The translations under genes were made by a program, and so were the position numbers. The notes below the pieces were generated by a model. It searched no databases, had not been told where the DNA came from, and worked only from the letters and a program-made list of their open reading frames with translations. Of a stretch of DNA of 64,000 nucleotides, positions 11,040 to 22,075 are shown piece after piece. This stretch comes from Malaya genurostris. Its lineage: Eukaryota; Arthropoda; Insecta; Diptera; Culicidae. Positions within the stretch are counted from its first letter, which is position 1, and each line of letters starts with the position of its first letter. The DNA is taken from assembly GCF_030247185.1 (NCBI RefSeq), contig NC_080571.1, positions 45,983,002 through 46,047,001 of the forward strand. The letters run 5' to 3'.

Positions 11040-13617
11040 TAAACGAAAAAACAAAAACACCGAAGCCTGACAGACGATTGTGCAATTATTTCGAATATGG
11101 AACCCGAAGTAAAGCTACATATTTTTGGCGACTTCAATCAACGTAATGCGGACTTCATTTCTGACATTGAAAATGAATCAATCTTACTCCCAGTCGTTGG
11201 AGAAAACGAAACATTGCACTACTTTTTCGACAAAATTTCTAATTTTGGCCTACATCAAGTAAACTCCGTAAAAAATCAACAAAATGCATATTTAGACCTT
11301 CTTTTCACAAATTGCACAGAAGACTTTTGTGTGAATGCATCAAACCTGCCATTATGGAAAAATGAAGCATTTCACACCGCAATTGAATATTCATTATTTA
11401 CACACAATGCATCCCTTCCCTACGACTTGGAATATGAGGAAGTGCCGGAATACAATAAAATTGACTTTGAAGAAGTCAAGTGTAGACTAAGTATAATAAA
11501 TTGGCGGAACATACTGAGTACAGAAGGAAATGTCGACGTCGAAGTAAACAAATTCTATCACATTATAAACAAAATATTATCCGAAACTTTGCCCATGAAA
11601 AGAAGAAGAAAAAATCATAACAGCAAGTTACCTGTATGGTTCAATTCACAACTAAAACATTTGAAAAATAGGAAACAAAAAGCACACAAAACTTACAAAC
11701 AAGAAAAAAGTGACGCTCATCTTCAAAATTACTTAAATCTATGCAATCAACTCAAAATAGCCATTAACACAGCACACGAAGAATACAACCACAAAATTGA
11801 AAACGAAATAAAGACTTGCCCTAAGAACTTTTTTAACTACACAAAAACTAAACTAAAAAGCAACAATTTTCCATCTCAAATGCACCTCGACGAACATGTA
11901 GGGAAAAATAGTACAGAAATCTGCAATCAATTTGCAAATTTTTTCCAAGAAGTATATACATCTTATTCAGAAACTGACCGTGACCGTGAATACTTCTCTT
12001 TCATACCTGCATTTTCTAGCTCCATCTCTGTAAACTATCTATCAGAACATGACATTTCGACAGCACTGAAAAACTTAGACGCCTCAAAAGGGCCTGGACC
12101 TGACAGTATACCACCAATATTTTTAAAAAATCTTGCTGAAGAACTTACACTACCACTACAACTACTTTTTAACTTATCGCTTAATAAATGTACCTTTCCC
12201 AAAGCATGGAAATCTTCCTTTCTTGTACCAATATTTAAATCTGGTGCAAAATCTAACATTCGGAACTACCGTGGATTAGCCATTATCTCATGCATTCCAA
12301 AATTATTTGAAAAAATTGTAAACGAAAAACTTTTTCATCAACTTAAAAATGTAATAACAAACAAACAACACGGCTTTTTTAAAGGCCGCTCAACTACAAC
12401 AAATCTCTTAGAATTTATGACATTCACACTGAATGCAATGGACGCCGGCAACTACGTAGAAACTCTTTACACTGACTTTAGCAAAGCCTTCGACCGTATT
12501 GACATACCTTTACTTCTACACAAACTACAAAAATATGGCATAAAACATACTCTTCTTGAATGGCTCAAATCATACTTAACGAATCGTGTACAGGTAGTCC
12601 GCTTCCAAAACATTCTGTCTGAACCAATTAATGTAACATCTGGCGTACCTCAGGGTTCTCACTTAGGGCCTCTCCTTTTCATTTTACATATAAACGACAT
12701 TTCCTTCATACTCAAAAATTTGAAAGTGCTTATATATGCAGACGACATGAAACTCTTCATGGAAATAAAAAATATCAACGACGCTGTAATATTCAAGAAC
12801 GAAATCAATCTATTCTACATTTGGTGCTGCAAAAGTCTACTCCAACTTAATGTAAAAAAATGTAACTCAATAACTTTCAGTAGGAAAAATGAAACTATAC
12901 CCACAAACATACATCTAGGAAATCAACTTGTAGAAAAATGTAAAATTGTAAGAGATTTAGGCGTAATCTTAGACTCCAAGCTCACTTTTGTGGAACACTA
13001 CAATACCATAATCAATAAAGCAAATAGCATGCTGGGCTTTATTAAACGCTTCAGTCATAACTTTCAGGACCCATACACAATAAAATTATTATACACTACA
13101 TATGTCAGACCTATTTTGGAATATTGCGGCCTAGTATGGAATCCATATAATATTATTCACGAAGAACGCATCGAATCTATTCAAAAACAATTTCTTTTAT
13201 ATGCACTTCGTAAATTAAACTGGACAGCATTTCCTCTACCATCATATGAAGCACGCTGCATGCTCATCAATATACAAACACTTAAAGAACGCCGCGGCCT
13301 TGCAATGCTTTATTTTATCAGCGACATTATTTCTCAACGCATTCAATCACCTTCTTTATTATCGCAACTAAATTTTTATACACCTAGCCGTCAATTACGA
13401 ACCAGGAAATTATTTTTAGAAAGAAACACTAGAACAAATTATGCAAAATACAGTCCAGTCAATCGAATAATGCGCCATTACAATCAATACTGCGAACATC
13501 TTGACCTTACTATGTCAAAAAATCAAATCAAATCTCAGCTTTGTCGTAGAAATAATGCGTAGTATGTAAGTGAACATTGTAAACAATTTATATGTAGTCT
13601 ACATTTGCTTGACGAAA

Positions 13618-13656
<39 letters not shown>

Positions 13657-13665
13657 ATAGAATTT
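11040..13665 (+). mobile_element. 5'-truncated jockey-type non-LTR retrotransposon
   Basis: The element consists of one long open frame followed by a short 3' untranslated region and a (TAAA)n tail at about 13616-13660. The frame opens just after a stop at 11040-11042 and begins inside the endonuclease domain, so the 5' part (ORF1 and the first half of the endonuclease) is absent. 5' truncation is the usual outcome of target-primed reverse transcription. The intact frame shows a recent insertion. No target-site duplication was identified because the 5' junction is not clear. Confidence 0.85.
11097..13562 (+). CDS. Endonuclease (partial)-reverse transcriptase of a jockey-type element
   Basis: This 821-residue frame has no stop or frameshift. 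Residues 1-100 are the C-terminal half of an APE-type endonuclease: GDFN at 11-14 and YLDLLFTN at 65-72; the final His motif is altered to FHTAIEYSL. The reverse transcriptase follows with SKGPGPD at 330-336, YRGLAI at 391-396, motif A DFSKAFD at 460-466, motif B GVPQGS at 516-521 and the catalytic YADD at 547-550. A thumb-like region ends at about 700. No RNase H domain is seen, which fits the jockey group rather than the I group. The ATG at 11097 is only the first in frame; the true protein began upstream and is lost. Lacking the endonuclease N-terminus, the copy should not be autonomous. Confidence 0.9.
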   Translation: MEPEVKLHIFGDFNQRNADFISDIENESILLPVVGENETLHYFFDKISNFGLHQVNSVKNQQNAYLDLLFTNCTEDFCVNASNLPLWKNEAFHTAIEYSLFTHNASLPYDLEYEEVPEYNKIDFEEVKCRLSIINWRNILSTEGNVDVEVNKFYHIINKILSETLPMKRRRKNHNSKLPVWFNSQLKHLKNRKQKAHKTYKQEKSDAHLQNYLNLCNQLKIAINTAHEEYNHKIENEIKTCPKNFFNYTKTKLKSNNFPSQMHLDEHVGKNSTEICNQFANFFQEVYTSYSETDRDREYFSFIPAFSSSISVNYLSEHDISTALKNLDASKGPGPDSIPPIFLKNLAEELTLPLQLLFNLSLNKCTFPKAWKSSFLVPIFKSGAKSNIRNYRGLAIISCIPKLFEKIVNEKLFHQLKNVITNKQHGFFKGRSTTTNLLEFMTFTLNAMDAGNYVETLYTDFSKAFDRIDIPLLLHKLQKYGIKHTLLEWLKSYLTNRVQVVRFQNILSEPINVTSGVPQGSHLGPLLFILHINDISFILKNLKVLIYADDMKLFMEIKNINDAVIFKNEINLFYIWCCKSLLQLNVKKCNSITFSRKNETIPTNIHLGNQLVEKCKIVRDLGVILDSKLTFVEHYNTIINKANSMLGFIKRFSHNFQDPYTIKLLYTTYVRPILEYCGLVWNPYNIIHEERIESIQKQFLLYALRKLNWTAFPLPSYEARCMLINIQTLKERRGLAMLYFISDIISQRIQSPSLLSQLNFYTPSRQLRTRKLFLERNTRTNYAKYSPVNRIMRHYNQYCEHLDLTMSKNQIKSQLCRRNNA

Positions 13666-15309
13666 AGTTCACTATCATGTAACTGCAATCAGTTCATCTA
13701 TCTAGTCTAGCTTTGTTGTTGTTTTTCCCTCTGTAAGCTGAGGGATGGCACTTCGAAAAAAAAAATAAAAGTATGTTTCAAATGCAGCTCCGCAACCGAA
13801 CGAAGTCTGAAGCCCGGCGCAAGCAACAAGACTCTACCACCCTCCCCCAGGTCACGCCAAATTAGTCACGAACGCGAGAGCGTGTAATATCGAACCGAGA
13901 AATAAAAGCGCCGTTGCATGTTTTACGAGGCATGCAGCCTGTTTGGGGGGATAAATTGGTAAATGCTTTGTCGCAATTGCGAGCGTGGTCTACTTACCGA
14001 ACGATTATGGGTCTTCAGTGGATGGCGGTGCGAAATTATCGGGGTCAGGCAGCCAGCCAGCCAGCCGCGCGAGGTTGTCTTGCTCAAAACATAGAAAACA
14101 CGGGGGACGCCCCCGATTTTTCGATTTTGGATGAAATATCTCAAATCGGTAAATAGTAAGGTCACGTGATGGTCGAAAAAGGAAAAGCCTGAAAACACGT
14201 GATCGAGCACGATTCCAGTCAGCAGAAGTGCTGACACTGACCAGGTAAAGGAAAACGTGCTGAAGCGGATTACAACGGTCGTCGTAATCCAATAAGGTTC
14301 AACCTTCCACGTTTGTTTTACGTACAAAAATAGACTGTGTGAATGAACTTACCATTCGTCACCTGTCACCGATCACACTTTTATAAATTGGAAAAATGTT
14401 CCCAACTGGTGAATGACCAACTGATAATCGAAAATCATATTACGTTAAGTAATTTTTTTTTATTACGTTCCCCAGCAATCCAACGAAATTGATTTCTGTA
14501 CATTCGTCACATTCCAAGCACGTGCTTTCCAGCGGATATCGATGGTAATTAAATATTCACGAAGCCAAAGTGCACGGGTAACGGTGGTGTGGTTTTTGTT
14601 TTTTTTATTTATTCCAACCGAAGATCACATGTCATCGTACCAATATCGGTTCGCCCGCTGCTGTGAAAGTCTCATCCACCAAAAAAAAAGTGATAGGAAA
14701 TATTCATTTCCCAAAACAGCGCCATGCTGATTCCACCAAATTTCCCACTCATCAAATGATGGTGTCGAATCCGTGCCACCAAGCGTTTTCCCCTAAACTG
14801 TTACGTCAAGGTCGCCACTGATATGCACAGGATATGAGGGTGTTTTGAATCAAACTGGGATTTCCGATCTGTTTGTGGTAAATTTTCCATTATTTCATTT
14901 GCAGGTCAAACCGAATTGAATCGTTCGACATTTGGCGTTTGGTTTTTTGTTGGCCAGAACGAACTTGCCGAAAATAGTTGGTTTGACGTGAAACAATTGT
15001 TGGTTCAATGGTTGATCAGATTTCAATTCGCTGATTCGGATGTACAGATTAAATTTTGATTGCAGAACGGTTTAAGGTAAATTTTACTGAATATTCATGT
15101 TTTTTTCTCAGTTACTGTACCCTAGACGAACCAGATTATTGTTTTTAAAATGTCCGACGTTTCGGCTGATAAAGGTAATCTTCTGCAAGATTCAAATATC
15201 ATGAATATCCACTAAAATACAACTTCCGATCGATATAATTGCTTAACAGAGTTTCAACTTAATAGTACTCCTTTCGCAGGTTTTTTTTTATTATGATAGA
15301 TTTCTTTAT
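13666..15309. other. No gene recognised; GC-richer block at 13.76-14.33 kb
   Basis: The part from about 13760 to 14330 is clearly richer in G and C than its surroundings. It contains a short (CAGC)n run near 14047-14072 and open frames up to 134 codons on the minus strand (13923-14327). Those frames have no motif I can name, and the overlapping open frames on both strands suggest composition rather than coding. It may be conserved host non-coding sequence. Confidence 0.35.
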
Positions 15310-15461
15310 TAGTTTACGTTTCGTCTTTGACTCATCAGTGCGTAGCAGTTTATGTTGAGCTGCTTGCACGACCTGACGGCTCAACAAAAACCGCTAGGCA
15401 GACGTAAAGTTAATGCAAAACACTTTTTGCATTGATGAGTCAAAGACGAAACGTAAACTAA
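15310..15461. mobile_element. 152-bp palindromic repeat carrying a hammerhead ribozyme
   Basis: The ends are inverted repeats of about 32 bp (TAGTTTACGTTTCGTCTTTG on the left, its inverse on the right). Each end contains a hammerhead core, CTGATGAGTC...GACGAAACG, facing outward; in the right copy the first core C is changed to T. Between them lie a stem I hairpin and a second hairpin at 15411-15432 (AATGCAAAA paired with TTTTTGCATT). Related units are at 31.0-31.5 and 35.7-36.1 kb. There is no reading frame, so it is a non-coding, MITE-like or retrozyme-like unit. Confidence 0.7.
15313..15408 (-). ncRNA. Predicted hammerhead ribozyme (stem III open), copy A
   Basis: Read on the minus strand, UUUACGU (15408-15402) pairs with ACGUAAA (15319-15313) to form a perfect seven-pair stem III. 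The cleavage triplet is GUC, with C17 at 15401. Stem I runs from 15400 inward and back to 15339: three pairs, a 1x1 mismatch, nine pairs (one G-U), a 1x1 mismatch and eight pairs, closed by an 18-nt loop. The core CUGAUGA is at 15338-15332, followed by a three-pair stem II (GUC/GAC, AAA loop) and GAAA. Every invariant core base is present. Hammerhead RNAs cut their own backbone after position 17. Activity is inferred from the fold only. Confidence 0.8.
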
Positions 15462-15544
15462 TGAAAATGGGAATGTGCACCTTGCATAAATTTGGGGGTA
15501 AAAAATGTTCTTCTCCTTTTCAATTTACCAGATTTCTTTAGTAA

Positions 15545-15987
15545 TACACAGAAAGAATATCTTCTTAATTAGTGGTACACGGAACGCGTGAAATTAGCTC
15601 TGCGCCTAATTCGTTTTACTGTTTTTGACTTAGTTGATTTTACAAAATTTCCAAAATACTATCAAATTAGTTAAAATTTAGAATTTACTTTGCTGAAAAA
15701 AACTCTTATTTTTAGAGAATGTGTTTAGTTGGCAAATCGACGTGAACATTTCAAAAGGGCCTTAAAACGAAGTGTGCCTTAGCTAAGAAATGAGAGCACG
15801 TTGAATTGGCGAATTCAACTAAAAAAAGCTATTTCAACAAATATTTTATTATTATTAAGGGAATGAGAATTAAAAAATCTTAATTAGCAAAAGAAAGATT
15901 TTTTTAGTTGTCTCAAAAAATAACTTACTAAAATCAGAAAATCAACTAATTTTTTCGTCAAAATGCTGATTTCGGTCTTTCCGTGTA
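15545..15987. mobile_element. Possible MITE with ATACACxGAAAGA ends
   Basis: The left end TACACAGAAAGAATAT (15545) and the right end, read inverted from 15987 as TACACGGAAAGACCG, form short imperfect terminal repeats. The interior is AT-rich and non-coding. The evidence is limited to about 12 matching end bases. Confidence 0.35.
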
Positions 15988-16179
15988 TGATAATGCATTT
16001 CTATTGTCTTTCAAACAGCCCCATTAAAATACTTTGACACGAATTTGGCCTACTGTTTGACGCAAATTCATTCCGATTGATTCTGGTAGATCACAAAAGC
16101 TTGCACCAGTGCTTACGTCACAACTTTGAAAACATTCGCGAAACCAAAAATTCTCAGCAATAAAACTTTGGAACTTAAA

Positions 16180-16570
16180 CGTTGGTCATTTTCTGAAAAA
16201 ATAATGTATGGATAGAAAAAAAATGCGACTTGTCGGTTACGTCTTTTATTCGCTCATAAATCCAGAAGTGATCCGCAACCTAATATTAGCCTCGAACAGG
16301 ACAAAATATTTTTTAAACCAGTTCATTCACATCCGAGAAAATTGAGCGGAGTGAAAAAGGTGCGTTTTGTCAGTTACGTCATTTATACTATTTTCTTTCC
16401 AGAGCTGGAGTGACAGTCATTTGAGTAACTTTCAAAAGAATTAAAGCTTGTTGAAATCGGTTTAGCCTTCTCCGATTAAATTAAGCGATAAGAAAAAAAT
16501 TGTGTTCTGTCGGTTACGTCACTTCTGCCATTACATCTTCGGAACCAAAAGTGACAGGGGTCGGCAGTTT
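16180..16570 (+). repeat. Short tandem array of the GGTTACGTCAC unit
   Basis: About three units of 137-148 bp each contain TGTCGGTTACGTC, then a 'ccagaagtgac' segment, then an 'aaaattgagcg' segment. The same unit forms a longer array at 60.9-62.3 kb. No coding potential is seen. Confidence 0.65.
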
Positions 16571-17015
16571 ACATGAAATTCGACTTTCTGGGAAATTAGA
16601 GATTTCTGAAATCGAAAATTTTATTTGCTGAAAAATGGTTTAGAATTTTCAGAAACGTGGGGATTTAGTGTTATTTCGAAGTTTATTTATTTTTAGAAAA
16701 AAAATCGATTCTGGAACTTGAAAAAAAATAGAGATTTACAATACAGAATATTTTTTTCATGTCAATCTTAGAATTGCATGTTTTTTTTTCGAGATAACAC
16801 CAGATTTCATGCAATTCTAACACATTTGGCATAAAAAAATTTTTCGACTTCAGAAATCTCAAAGTTCTCGAAAGTAGATTTTTTCCAAAAAAAAATTGTT
16901 TTCGAGATGACCAAAACCAAAAGACCAAATATAAAAAAACCAAAAGACCAAATATAAAAAAAAATAAAAAAAAAACAAATATAAATACAGAAAGGTTGAA
17001 ATATTCAACATTCAT
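16571..17015. repeat. Degenerate dispersed repeat ('catttggcat / cgaaatctcaaa' family)
   Basis: Several imperfect units contain 'gatttctgaaatcgaaaattt', 'aacgt...atttagtg' and 'acatttggcataaaaaaatttt'. The same family fills much of 20.7-21.8, 26.7-27.1 and 53.0-53.5 kb. It also holds short A-runs that create spurious Phe-rich frames on the minus strand. Confidence 0.5.
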
Positions 17016-18829
17016 ACCAATTTAAAGCGTTGCCTTCGAGAAACAGAATGGAATGTCAGATGAATGAACGTCGCCGGTACAAGGACTCGAACATGCTGTG
17101 ACCTTTGTCTCGTCGTGAGGATGCTTTGCCAACAAAGCTGACAAATATGGCAATATATTCCAGAAGGTAACCCAACTAAGTAGCGCGAAACACGTACATG
17201 ATACTTTGCACGCCCCGGTTGAAGTTTTCACTGTATCACTGCCTGTTGTTTGTGCACTCAAATAACAGATGCGAAATTATCGTATTCAGCAGCAGAAGAT
17301 GTGAAAATTGTGCAAAGAGATAAAAATGTCAATGTCGATTTTTTCTAGTACGTGGAAAAACAACTTGAGAAGTGATAGAACGGAAAATTTCCAGATCTTC
17401 ATCATAGAATGATTTTAATAATTTTCCGTCTTATTGAAGAATAATACAAATACTAGCGATCCCAAGTGACTTTCTTGGCATTCCGAGCGTAGTTTTTGAG
17501 TGTACAATATCATCAGCTATGACGTAAGCGGATCGTCCTGAGAGATTTCATTGCAGCTATCTAGCAAACCATGCAAATATGAACTGGAGAAGTAAAATTA
17601 CCGGAAAAAATCGTTTCTTTAATTTTCATTTGAATTTTTTTTTATTTCAAACTTGTTACTCCTAAACTAAAAATCATGGAGGTACTCAATCGATTTAAAA
17701 CGAAAAATTAAATCCATTCAATTCCACTATATTTAAAAAATCTTCCCTTTTTCGCCACTAATGTCACGAGATATTAACAGCCATTTTTTTGATGTTTGAA
17801 TAAAGGTACTGCCAAAACCTTTTGACGACATTGGAAAAACATTTGTTTTTGATGAAAAACAGTCATTTAAACACTGGACATTAAATGCAAAGAATTAACT
17901 TGTAGTAATTTTTGGATAAGTTTTCTTAATAACCATGAAGAGCCGTTTGCATTCATCTGTTCACAATTTTGACTCTGGGAAATTTTCAATAAATCGACAA
18001 TGTTTTAGGTGCTGTGAAAAGTTGTATTTTTGTTTTTATTTAAAAAAAGAGGCTTGAAATACATTCTTAAAAAAATGAATTCATGATTTGATTTTCATGT
18101 TTTGATATGTTCTAGCTGGTGAAAGAAGAAGTTTCCTCCACTTCAAGTCAAGATTAAAAAATAATGGATAAATAAATTATAATCTTTTAAAAGTGAACTT
18201 TTGAAAATTGTTGAAATTTTTTTCATATATTTTTGAAAAATACTTTTTCTTTTTTTTTGAAAATTTCTTTTATTGTCAGCTACAACATATAATAAAATAA
18301 AAACCAAAATACATTAAGAATTCTTAGGGTTTGACAGATAAATTAAAAATACTGTTTTTTACTGTCGATACAGTTCCAATAGTTGTGATGATGTGATGTG
18401 AAGTGAAGCCACCATCAGTTCAAGGACTTGCCAGTGGATGCGGGTAGACTTACAGTAGCCCCGATATGACTCATCCACTCACCTTCTTACTATAGCTGTT
18501 ACCGAAAAGCGAACAAAAAGGGTTGGGCGGATACGTAAGTAGAGTCACTTACTCGTATTCCGCGGGAATAAAAGATGCTCTTCCAACCATAATATCCAGT
18601 GCATGGATGAAGCATATCGCTATACATGCTTGAACCCGCCTGATGGTTTGTTTGAGAAGGGCGCGTCAGACTCATTTCAAACCTTCAGAAGGAAACAAGT
18701 TTCCTTCAAGTGACTTAGGCTGGCTATCCACAATCCCTCGTCCAGTCATCAATTCGTCCGATGCCCTGATGCTCCCTCCCCTTTACGCCTCCGTGCAAAA
18801 TGTTTTATATTGATGAATACAATGAAACA
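17016..18829. other. No gene recognised
   Basis: At 17022-17261 the minus strand has a 79-codon frame of better base composition than its neighbours but without a recognisable motif. The rest, to 18829, is AT-rich, with a GC-richer island at about 18370-18790 that has no open frame of note. Confidence 0.35.
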
Positions 18830-19740
18830 TAGTGTAATGAAATTAATATAACATAAAATGATATAATAGATTACAAAACAATATAATATAACATAATATA
18901 ATATAATATATTTTAATTTAATATAATATAATACAATGATATAAAATAACAGTTAATGTAGTGTCAGTTATGCTCTTATCTTCGCAATACTGCAGGAAGT
19001 AGAATATTTCTCTTCTAATAATAATAATAATATCCACATCTATAAAAATAATATATGTTATTATTATTGATGACAAATTAATAATAATAACAATAAATAT
19101 AATAATGAAAATAACAATAAAAAACAATATAATATAGTACAATGAATTATATAATAAATAATAGAATAAATAAAATGATATGTTGCGATATGCTATGATA
19201 TTATATTACTTGAATTTATATGTCATTTCTCATCCTCTCATTCTGCCATCAACGCATTCCATCGACCATCTGTCACCACAGACACACGTGTAGGCATAAA
19301 GCTCAGCTTGTGACGACCTTGATATTTAGTTGAAAGTTACTTTAAAAATGATAACTTATAAAGAAAACAAATTTATATTTTGCGCAGAGGTACGTAGTAC
19401 TACTAATAATAAACCCTATAATATAATATAATATAATACAACATAATGCAATACAATATAACACAATACAATAGAATACAATATAATATAATATTATATA
19501 ATATAATAAAATATAATACAATATAATATGATATAATGCAATGAAGTATAATACCATACAACATAGTATATAATAACATAAAATAGTGTAAGACGATAAT
19601 ATATGAAATAATATGCTATGATACAATATAACAGGTAATATCGCAGTGTAAGTTACGCTCTTCTAATAAAAATAATAATAATAATACATGATGTAATAAA
19701 CAACACAATTATATGTTGTAATATACTATGATAAACACTG
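18830..19740. repeat. AT-rich microsatellite region
   Basis: The tract is composed of (ATAAT)n, (TAATA)n and (AAT)n runs, with short interruptions at about 18960-19020 and 19200-19330. It produces Ile/Tyr-rich open frames on the minus strand that are not genes. Confidence 0.85.
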
Positions 19741-19754
19741 CACTTTGGGATGGG

Positions 19755-19890
19755 CTTCAACCTACAAGCCATTTCGCACCCTCTCATTCTGCTACTAACG
19801 CAGAAGGCGATAGCACCCAGTCGACGCCGTTCTATTGACCAAATGTCATCATAGACGCTCGGGGAGGCATGAGATAGGGACTTGTGAGGA
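19755..19890 (-). repeat. Dispersed repeat, copy 2 (inverted)
   Basis: This is the inverted, diverged counterpart of 10018-10115 (CTCTCATTCTGCTACTAACG, CGACGCCGTTCTATTGACC and GGGGAGGCATGAGATAGGGA). It directly follows the AT microsatellite tract. Confidence 0.55.
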
Positions 19891-20679
19891 CTTAGTTATC
19901 TCACCATTTGACGACCATGTCGATACAGTTCCAATAGTTCGCCATAAACGTTTCCTCAGACACCAAACCAATCGAATTAACCGTTTTTAGGGATATATGC
20001 TTTTGAAAACTTCAAAGGAATTTTCGCTTAGGCCCTTTTTAAATGTTAGGTTACAGTCACAAATTATCCAAATTGTCGTTTTCGGTAATGAAGTGTGCGT
20101 GTGCATCACTCACGCCTAATAAAAAAATACAAAAATTGTATTTGAAAAAAAAACGTGAAATCCGTTGAAATTACTCAGTTGTCAATAATTTACTCTTTCC
20201 CAATAATTCCCAATTCCCACTTTTCAATCCATTAATCGAAAAAATGCGGAAAAAAATCTGAGTTTTTTTAATTAGTTACACATATCTCGAGAACGACAAT
20301 TTTTGTGCAAAAATGACTATATGTAAAATTTATTGCTTTTGATCTGTAGAATCATATTTTCGTGATCAATTTGCTAGTTTTCACCAGGAACTCGAAGTTT
20401 TGAAAATACCAAAAAGTTAACCTAGTTTTGAATTTTTCTTTTTTTTATGAAGACATGGCTTTCAATAGAAATTATAGAATAAAAATTTAACATTATTCAA
20501 TTTTTTTTTTTAAATCTTTGATTTTTGAAATGCTATCAGTGTACAGTATGTTTATAATACCTGAATGATTTCCTACAGCGTTTTTTCTGAGCCATTGTTT
20601 CTGTGCAGTTCACAATATACATGTGAAAATCTTTCTGCCCTTCTCATAAATCTGTCTTTAATCGGATTAGTCGCTCCAT

Positions 20680-21780
20680 CTCTGCGAGACGAATAGTTTG
20701 CCATACTCTAAATATGTTTCATGTTCCAAGGCCTTTGGTATCAAATTTGTTTTTCCGATTTTGGAAATCTCGAAAGTCCAAGAAAGTCGATTTAAAAATA
20801 AAAAAAAATCGAGATGACGCTAAATTTTTTTTTTGATTCGATATTTTAGAAATGTTACTTTGCAATTTTTCATAACGTACAGGCGAATTCAACTTTATTT
20901 TAATTTTACGTTGATATCCAACGATAAGTAGATTGGAAACGATGGATGAATGAAACAGTGGAAATGAAACTTGCGAACAAATATCACATTGATGTGGTAC
21001 TCAAAGCTGATAACCTCTTTCAATCCTTTTTTGTACTTTCAAAAAAAGGCAAAAAATCGCGGACATCGAAACCACCTTTCGATCGAAGCACTGGAGACTG
21101 CTACTGCTGTATATCGTTCGAATCAGCTCGACGAGATTGGAAAATGTCTGTATTGGTGCAGCTTTCCTTTGAAATTTTTCTCTTCGTTCAATTTTCTCGG
21201 AGATAACAGAGACGATTTTATCAAGCTTAGGCTCGTTTAAGTCTTTTAAGAAAACACAAAACCATAGAAACTTTTTGTTGTCGCCAAATGTCATCGGAAA
21301 TTCATAAAACATCGAAATTTGGTGTTAAACCGACAAAAATTTGTTTGAAAAAAATCCGTATATTTCGTATACGTACCATTTCGTACAATAACATCGCATA
21401 GCTTAGAAAATTTGTCTTCAATAAAAAATATTTCTGGACATTGCACTAGATCTGGACGTTTCATGCATTTCTATGTCAAAACTAGAAAACCGAATAACTT
21501 TATAAATTCGTGTAATGACATTTGGCATCAAAAAAATTTTGATTTCGGAAATCTCAAAACTTTCTCAAGTCTCAAAGTCGATTTTAAAAAACGTTTTTTT
21601 TTAAGATTACACCAGATTTCAACATTTCATGCATTTCCAAAACATTTGGCATACAAAAATTTCGATTTGGGAATATTCAAAATTCCGTCGATTTTTTGAA
21701 TAAAAAACTTTTTTTCTGAGATTAAATCAGAGCTGGAATTTTGGTGTATTTCTAACACATTAAGCATAAAAAAATAGTTT
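20680..21780. repeat. Degenerate dispersed repeat block
   Basis: Imperfect units of roughly 110-130 bp repeat the pattern 'catttggcatcaaaaaaatttt gatttcggaaatctcaaa...gtcgatttt...gagattacaccagatttc...catgcattt'. 'catttggcat' starts near 21520 and near 21649, and a degenerate version near 21757. The open frames inside are repeat-derived. The preceding 19.9-20.7 kb is AT-rich with no gene visible. Confidence 0.55.
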
Positions 21781-21782
21781 TG

Positions 21783-21860
21783 TGGCCTTTACGCGGATTT
21801 CCGAAGTTACGCGGTTTTTTACGTAGACTTCCGAAGTTACGCGTGTTTTGCGTGTTTTTT
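21783..21860 (+). repeat. Short direct repeat
   Basis: TTTACGCGGATTTCCGAAG is followed by TTTACGTAGACTTCCGAAG, and each is followed by TTACGCG. This is two tandem copies of a unit of about 30 bp. Confidence 0.6.
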
Positions 21861-22075
21861 TTCCTCTCGGATTAGAACTCTGTTACCTGCCTAATGTTCT
21901 CTAAATTCTTCTTTTCCCTTTATTTCAATTTGCGATATATGTGACAATTTTACATCATACTTCATCGAAATTTCCTATCTAGAGGTGGACTAGCGTGAGA
22001 GAGACAATATCAAACTCTAACTCGTCATGAGATTCAGCTGAACTCCACTTTAGTTGAATTCATATAAAAATAATG

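Noticed and set aside
13923..14327. 134-codon minus-strand frame in a GC-rich block
   Set aside because: No domain, no codon pattern clearly unlike the other frames, and overlapping open frames on the other strand.
15399..15460. A second hammerhead on the plus strand of the 15.3-kb repeat
   Set aside because: The core reads TTGATGA instead of CTGATGA, stem III would have only four pairs, and the first stem I pair does not form. It is treated as an inverted-repeat copy, not a ribozyme.
18918..19626. Ile/Tyr-rich proteins on the minus strand
   Set aside because: They are translations of AT microsatellites.
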